A DNA stretch of 41,768 nucleotides from Bacteroidales bacterium (GTDB lineage Bacteria; Bacteroidota; Bacteroidia; Bacteroidales; UBA932). This document shows positions 37,555 through 41,768 of the stretch, one piece after another. The stretch spans positions 1 through 41,768 of the forward strand of contig JAILQG010000042.1 in assembly GCA_024699055.1 (NCBI GenBank), read 5' to 3'. The translations under genes and the position numbers were made by a program. Under the pieces are notes generated by a model. The model was not told where the DNA came from and did not search any database. It worked only from the letters and a program-made list of their open reading frames with translations. Position 1 is the first letter of the stretch. Every line of letters begins with the position of its first letter.

Positions 37555-38595
37555 ATGGCGAAAGGCGGAACGGACATAGCGGCGCAGTGCGCCGGAATCA
37601 TCGAAGATGTCAGGAACGGCGTCTTCAAGCCCGTCTACCTGCTGATGGGGGAAGAATCCTACTACCCCGAGCTGGTCTGCAGGGCCATCGTCGACAACTG
37701 CCTCCAGGACTACGAAAAAGACTTCAACGAAACCATCTGTTACGGGGGCGACGTGAACGTGGAGCAGGTGGTCTCGGCGGCGCGCCGTTTTCCCATGATG
37801 GCGGAACGCCAGCTTGTAGTAGTGAAGGAAGCCCAGGCCCTCAAGGGCATCGAAGGCCTTTCTGTCTACACCTCCGAGCCGCTTGACAGCACCGTGCTCG
37901 TCCTGTTATTCCATTCTGCTAAGCTCGACAAGCGCCTCAGCCTTTACAAGAGCATCCAAAAGACAGGCGTCATCGTTGACTCCCCCGCCGTCCGGGACTA
38001 TGAAATAGGCAACTGGATCATCTCTTTCTACCGATCCAAAGGTCTGCAGATCGACCCTGACGCCGCCGCCCTGCTCGGCGAATCCGCCGGCACCGACCTC
38101 TCCGTGATTGCTGCGGAAACCGAAAAGCTCATGAGGAACCTGCCGGAAGGCACGCAGAAGGTCACGGTGCAGGACATAGAAAAGAACGTGGGCATCTCCC
38201 GCGAATTCTCCGTCTTCGAACTCACCAGGGAGCTGTCGGCCCGGAACTCCGCCAAGGCGCTGATAATCGCATCGCGCCTGGGCTCCGGCGCCAAATTCGC
38301 CATGCCTCCGGCCGTCAGCGCGCTCTACACCCATTTCTACAGGCTGCTCAAATACGAGGCCTTCCTGATGGGCAATCCCCGTCCGTCGAGGGAAGATGCC
38401 GCCGCGGTGCTCGGGGTCAATCCCTACTTCGTGCGCGAATATGACACCGCCGTACGCAACTATCCGCTCAAGCGCACGATGGCCATAATCACCCTGCTCT
38501 GTGAATACGATTTCCGGGGCAAGGGCGGCAACGGTGAGGCCGCCGCGCCGGACGAACTCCTCGTAGAACTCACCGCTAAAATCCTGAGCGCATGA
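37555..38595 (+). CDS. holA: DNA polymerase III subunit delta
   Basis: 346-residue clamp-loader subunit that opens the beta sliding clamp. The N-terminal VYLLMGEESYYPELVCRAIV and the RFPMMAERQLVVVKEAQAL segment (about 80-100) are the typical delta hallmarks, followed by an AAA+-like domain and the C-terminal helical collar (LYTHFYRLLKYEAFL). As in other delta subunits there is no working Walker A. It is the first gene of a five-gene overlapping operon; its stop overlaps the next start as ATGA. Confidence 0.93.
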   Translation: MAKGGTDIAAQCAGIIEDVRNGVFKPVYLLMGEESYYPELVCRAIVDNCLQDYEKDFNETICYGGDVNVEQVVSAARRFPMMAERQLVVVKEAQALKGIEGLSVYTSEPLDSTVLVLLFHSAKLDKRLSLYKSIQKTGVIVDSPAVRDYEIGNWIISFYRSKGLQIDPDAAALLGESAGTDLSVIAAETEKLMRNLPEGTQKVTVQDIEKNVGISREFSVFELTRELSARNSAKALIIASRLGSGAKFAMPPAVSALYTHFYRLLKYEAFLMGNPRPSREDAAAVLGVNPYFVREYDTAVRNYPLKRTMAIITLLCEYDFRGKGGNGEAAAPDELLVELTAKILSA

Positions 38596-38984
38596 TCTGG
38601 GATCCGCTCCGCAGGAAAGAGGTCGCCGCGACCCCTGAAGAGAAGGTGCGCCAGTGGTTTATCGGCGTGCTTTCAGGTGCCGGGGTACCTGCCGGCCTCA
38701 TGATGAGCGAAGTGTCCATGAAATTCGGAGAAAAGGCCTACAGAGCCGATATCCTCGTTTACGACCGTTCCGGCGCTCCGCTCGCCGTAGTGGAATGCAA
38801 ACGGCCTTCGGTCAAGATCGACGGCCGCGTGGCCACGCAGGCCCTCCGTTATCATGCTTCGCTGGACGTGCGCTATATCATGCTCACAAACGGAAATAAT
38901 ACCTATATTTATCGCCGTGAAGGCAACGGATTCTCCCCTTGCGCAGACCTGCCTTCCTACGAAGAGATGCTATGCCTACAGTAA
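38592..38984 (+). CDS. Stand-alone HsdR N-terminal domain protein (PD-(D/E)XK nuclease-like)
   Basis: 130 residues corresponding only to the nuclease domain found at the start of type I restriction HsdR subunits. The core motif is visible: Asp in YRADILVYD (about residue 54) and the Glu-x-Lys pair in VVECKRPS (about 70-75), then a predicted helix with ATQALRYHASLDV. There is no helicase part and no hsdM or hsdS nearby, so it is not a restriction system. It overlaps holA by four bases and cca by 13. From memory, the same gene sits beside holA in many Bacteroidetes, which points to a housekeeping DNA-processing role. The actual role is unknown. Confidence 0.85.
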   Translation: MIWDPLRRKEVAATPEEKVRQWFIGVLSGAGVPAGLMMSEVSMKFGEKAYRADILVYDRSGAPLAVVECKRPSVKIDGRVATQALRYHASLDVRYIMLTNGNNTYIYRREGNGFSPCADLPSYEEMLCLQ

Positions 38985-40408
38985 CCCCAGAATTCGTCCG
39001 GAAAGATATCTTCAGGATTGTGAGCGAGACCGCTTCCGAACTGGGAGTGCGCGCTTTCGCCATTGGCGGCTACGTACGTGACTGCTTCCTGGGCCGCCCG
39101 TCTGGAGACATCGACATAGTGGTGGAAGGCAGTGGTCTGGATTTCGCCCGTGCCGTGGGCGCGAAAACGGGCTCGAAAGTGTCGTATTTCAAGAATTTCG
39201 GCACGGCGATGATGCATTTCAAAGGCGACGAGATAGAGTTTGTCGGCGCCCGTAAGGAATCCTACAGCCGCGAGTCGCGCAAACCCATCGTGGAGAACGG
39301 CACCCTCGAGGACGATCAGCTCCGCAGGGACTTCACCATCAACGCGATGGCCTTCTCGCTGAACGAGGGCTCCTTCGGAGAACTGGTCGATCCGTTCGGC
39401 GGCATACGCGACCTCGCCGCAGGCATCATCCGCACTCCCCTCGATCCCGACACCACCTACTCCGACGACCCCCTGCGGATGCTCCGGGCGATCCGTTTCG
39501 CCACCAGGCTATCCACCCCCGAACTGGAATTCAGGATAGTCCCCGAAAGCATGGAATCCATGCGCAGGATGGCTTCCAGGCTGGAAATCCTCTCAAAGGA
39601 AAGAATAGCCGAGGAGCTCGACAAAATGCTCCTCTGCGACAGGCCTTCCCGTGCCTGGCGCCTCATGGACGAGGCCGGCCTGCTTCCCTACATACTGCCG
39701 CAGCTGTCCGCCCTCAAAGGCGTGGAAACCGTGGACGGGAGGGGTCACAAGGAGATTTTCTCCCACACCCTGGCCGTGCTCGACAACGTCGCCGCAGCCG
39801 ACAGCAACCAGAACCTCTGGCTCCGCTGGGCCGCCCTTCTCCACGACATCGGCAAGCCTGCCGTAAAGAGATTCGTCCCCGGCACGGGCTGGACCTTCCA
39901 CGGCCACGACCTGGTCGGCTCCAGGATGGTCCCGAAGATATTCACATCCCTCAGGCTCCCCCTTGACGAGAAGATGAAGTATGTGAAGAAGCTGGTCTGG
40001 CTGCACATGCGCCCCATAGCGCTGGTCGACGACGAGGTTACTGACTCCGCGGTGCGACGCCTCCTGTTCGACGCCGGCGACGACATCGACGACCTCATGC
40101 TCCTGTGCAATGCCGACATCACCAGCAAGAACCCCGAGAAGGTACGCCGCGTCCACGCCAATTTCGAACTGGTGAAACAGAAACTGGTTGAGGTGGAGGC
40201 CAAGGACGCCATCCGCAACTTCAAGAATCCCATTACCGGAGACTACATCATGGAGCTCTACGGACTGGAGCCCTGCAACACCATAGGGCAGCTCAAAGAA
40301 TATGTTAAGGAAGCCATTCTCGACGGCAGGATAGGCAACAATTTCGAGGAAGCCGACGCCCTGCTGCGCGAAAAGGCCGCCGAAATAGGCCTCAAGGAAT
40401 GCAGATAG
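38972..40408 (+). CDS. cca: CCA tRNA nucleotidyltransferase with HD domain
   Basis: 478 residues. The nucleotidyltransferase head has GGYVRD (32-37) and the catalytic pair Asp46/Asp48 in SGDIDIVV, with RRDFTINAMAF and RMLRAIRFATR further on as the nucleotide and RNA-binding motifs. A C-terminal HD domain is present with His291-Asp292 in LHDIGKPA. It adds or repairs the 3' CCA end of tRNAs; the HD part may remove phosphates. ATG at 38972 is preferred because MPTVTPEFVRKDIF is the natural N-terminus, while the frame runs on to 38939. It overlaps its neighbours by 13 and 10 bases. Confidence 0.92.
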   Translation: MPTVTPEFVRKDIFRIVSETASELGVRAFAIGGYVRDCFLGRPSGDIDIVVEGSGLDFARAVGAKTGSKVSYFKNFGTAMMHFKGDEIEFVGARKESYSRESRKPIVENGTLEDDQLRRDFTINAMAFSLNEGSFGELVDPFGGIRDLAAGIIRTPLDPDTTYSDDPLRMLRAIRFATRLSTPELEFRIVPESMESMRRMASRLEILSKERIAEELDKMLLCDRPSRAWRLMDEAGLLPYILPQLSALKGVETVDGRGHKEIFSHTLAVLDNVAAADSNQNLWLRWAALLHDIGKPAVKRFVPGTGWTFHGHDLVGSRMVPKIFTSLRLPLDEKMKYVKKLVWLHMRPIALVDDEVTDSAVRRLLFDAGDDIDDLMLLCNADITSKNPEKVRRVHANFELVKQKLVEVEAKDAIRNFKNPITGDYIMELYGLEPCNTIGQLKEYVKEAILDGRIGNNFEEADALLREKAAEIGLKECR

Positions 40409-41364
40409 ACTCCTATATTTCCTATATAGCAGGCGTACGGAGGTATTCCCCCCGCACGCAGGAAATCTACCGCTCGGTGCTGGAGGAATTCCGGGAGTAC
40501 TCGGGCGATCTCAGCACCACCGGCATCCGGAATTACGAGGTTCATCTGCTCGACGACAGGAAGGCCAGCGCCAGGACGGCGGATCTGCACCTTTCCGTAA
40601 TCAGCGGTTATTGCCGCTGGGCCATGAAACAGGGGCTGCTCGCCTCGAATCCGGTCAAGCTGGTCCCCAAACCCAAGACCGAAAAGCGCCTGCCGGTCTT
40701 TTACCGCGAGGAGTCCATGAACGATTACTTCAAGTCCACGCAGCCTGCGGCATCGCAGGATCAGCTGGATCTGCTCCTGTCGCTCCCGGCATCGGACGGC
40801 ACCGCCGCCGAGCTTTACGGCAGAAGGCTACGCCGCCTGATCGTGGCTATGCTGTACGGCACGGCCCTCAGGCGCAGCGAGCTCATCTCCCTGAACGTCT
40901 CGTCGGCGGATTTTTCCAGAAGGGTCCTTTCCGTCAGGGGAAAAGGAGATAAAATGCGGGAAATTCCGCTCACCCCTTCCCTATGTGAAGAAATTTCATT
41001 ATATTTGAGTGCAGCATCCCATATGCTGGGGCCGGGCGACGGCAGTTCTCCCCTGCTCCGCACCCCCGAGGGCGGCAGGCTTTACCCCGTCTTCGTGGAC
41101 AGGGCGGTAAAGCAGGAACTGGGAACCACGGACATAACGGGCCGGAAATCCCCGCATGTCCTGCGCCATACCCTGGCAACGGAGTTGCTCGATGGCGGCA
41201 CCGACCTCAATTCCATCAAGGAGCTCCTGGGCCACAGCTCACTGGCAGCCACCCAGGTCTACACCCACAACAGCATGGAGAGGCTGCGGAAAGAATACAA
41301 CAAAGCCCATCCAAGGGCTTCAAATACAGATGTCAACTATGGAGATAAATCTGAAAACCCTTAA
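40399..41364 (+). CDS. Tyrosine recombinase XerC/XerD-like
   Basis: 321 residues: an N-terminal SAM-like core-binding domain (about 1-90) and the catalytic domain. All catalytic residues are visible: Arg158 in TALRRSEL, Lys182 in VRGKGDK, His253 and Arg256 in HVLRHTLA, His279 in LGHSS and the nucleophile Tyr288 in TQVYTH. It resolves chromosome dimers at dif. The housekeeping position (cca upstream, hpf downstream, no attachment sites) argues against an integrase of a mobile element. Whether it is the XerC or XerD partner cannot be decided here. It overlaps cca by 10 bases and contains the hpf start near its end. Confidence 0.93.
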   Translation: MQIDSYISYIAGVRRYSPRTQEIYRSVLEEFREYSGDLSTTGIRNYEVHLLDDRKASARTADLHLSVISGYCRWAMKQGLLASNPVKLVPKPKTEKRLPVFYREESMNDYFKSTQPAASQDQLDLLLSLPASDGTAAELYGRRLRRLIVAMLYGTALRRSELISLNVSSADFSRRVLSVRGKGDKMREIPLTPSLCEEISLYLSAASHMLGPGDGSSPLLRTPEGGRLYPVFVDRAVKQELGTTDITGRKSPHVLRHTLATELLDGGTDLNSIKELLGHSSLAATQVYTHNSMERLRKEYNKAHPRASNTDVNYGDKSENP

Positions 41365-41638
41365 GTTCGACGCCGACCAGAAGCTGGTCGACTATGTGAA
41401 CAAGAAGGTCGCCAGGCTGGAGAAGTTCTTCCCCGCCGGCGGCGAACAGCTTGCCGAGGTAACCCTTTCCCTCGGAAAGAGCCCCGACAACAAACAGGCT
41501 AAGATCCAGACCCACATTCCCGGGGCGGACCTCGTCATCGAACGCGAGTCCCAGACCTTCGAACAGGCCATCACCGACTGCGTGGACGCCATGAAGGAAA
41601 AGCTCACGAGGGCCAAGGAAAAGCTCTACGAGAAATAG
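41339..41638 (+). CDS. hpf: Ribosome hibernation promoting factor (HPF/YfiA family)
   Basis: 99 residues, the short form without a C-terminal dimerisation domain. MEINLKTLKFDADQKLVDYV followed by KKVARLEKFF is the typical family start, with a basic C-terminal helix (AMKEKLTRAKEKLYEK). It binds the 30S decoding site and silences ribosomes in slow growth. The start at 41339 is chosen from the family N-terminus; 41330 (MSTMEI) is possible. Either lies inside the end of the xer gene, so translation must begin within the preceding cistron. The order xer-hpf is common in Bacteroidetes. Confidence 0.92.
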   Translation: MEINLKTLKFDADQKLVDYVNKKVARLEKFFPAGGEQLAEVTLSLGKSPDNKQAKIQTHIPGADLVIERESQTFEQAITDCVDAMKEKLTRAKEKLYEK

Positions 41639-41639
41639 C

Positions 41640-41768
41640 CTACTGCTCGTCGACTGAATTGTCGTCGTTCAAATAAAAGTAATTGTAGTCCCTGCCATAG
41701 TTGTTCTGATGGCGGGGACTTTTGTAAAAGTCGCTGTGGTCCGCATAGAAACCCTTTTCGGTGTTGTT
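41640..41768 (-). CDS. C-terminal end of an unidentified protein (partial)
   Basis: On the minus strand an open frame enters from the window edge and stops at TAG (41640-41642), one base from the hpf stop. The visible 42 residues are rich in Asn, Asp and Tyr (for example RDYNYFYLNDDNSVDEQ) with no recognisable domain. Such tyrosine- and acid-rich tails suggest an exported or surface-exposed protein, but the family cannot be named. Confidence 0.5.
   Translation of the reverse strand, partial: NNTEKGFYADHSDFYKSPRHQNNYGRDYNYFYLNDDNSVDEQ

Noticed and set aside
38592..38984. Type I restriction-modification system
   Set aside because: Only the HsdR N-terminal domain is present; no motor domain, methylase or specificity subunit occurs in the window.
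40399..41364. Tyrosine recombinase as a sign of a mobile element or integron
   Set aside because: It sits in a housekeeping operon between cca and hpf, has the length and full catalytic set of chromosomal Xer proteins, and has no attachment repeats, cargo or tRNA target beside it.

Overview
The window looks like a chromosomal core region of a GC-rich Bacteroidales bacterium, probably an uncultured gut-type lineage; I cannot fix the genus. Four things support this. Promoters carry the Bacteroidetes -7 box TAnnTTTG and there is no strong Shine-Dalgarno signal. An SDR-type threonine dehydrogenase sits beside kbl. The outer-membrane gene set is typical (TPR protein plus beta-barrel pair next to gyrB, MacAB/TolC cassette, DPP IV-like S9 peptidases). 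The overlapping holA, HsdR_N, cca, xer, hpf block is also typical. I see no rRNA, tRNA, CRISPR array, insertion sequence, prophage or plasmid feature. Genes are very dense: no gene-free stretch reaches 300 bases, and the longest (37418-37554) is an AT-rich divergent promoter region.

Layout. 1-50 is the tail of an upstream gene, then 54-1946 is a secreted S9 peptidase. A bidirectional terminator (about 1961-1996) separates it from kbl (minus). kbl and tdh diverge from a palindromic double promoter near 3237 and encode the two-step threonine to glycine + acetyl-CoA route. From 12306 down to 4269 runs a minus-strand block gyrB - alpha-oxoamine synthase (serine palmitoyltransferase-like) - PgpH-type c-di-AMP phosphodiesterase - trigger factor - clpP - clpX. 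In it the trigger factor lacks its PPIase domain and ClpX lacks its N-terminal zinc-binding domain. 12361-16950 (minus) is a TPR protein / outer-membrane barrel pair. 17039-18372 (plus) is ftsE-nth. 25545 down to 18379 (minus) is a coupled operon: HAMP-type membrane sensor without output domain, trkH, RecD-like helicase, second S9 peptidase, phosphohexomutase. 25606-26772 is a ROK regulator; glnS (minus) and yicC (plus) diverge, yicC apparently with a leaderless mRNA. 29485-35179 is a MacB-type efflux cassette with two different permeases, adaptor and TolC-like channel, convergent with a NatAB-like ABC-2 exporter (minus). 37555-41638 is a five-gene operon in which every cistron overlaps the next. 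At 41640 the C-terminus of an unidentified minus-strand gene begins.

Working together, the window covers DNA replication, topology and repair (gyrB, holA, nth, RecD-like helicase, HsdR_N protein, Xer), protein quality control (tig/clpP/clpX, hpf), envelope transport and peptide digestion (S9 peptidases, TolC system, TPR/barrel pair), ion and second-messenger homeostasis (TrkH, c-di-AMP phosphodiesterase), and amino-acid and sugar metabolism. The most unusual observations are the domain-stripped tig-clpP-clpX set, the symmetric kbl/tdh promoter, the output-less sensor coupled to trkH, and the leaderless yicC start.
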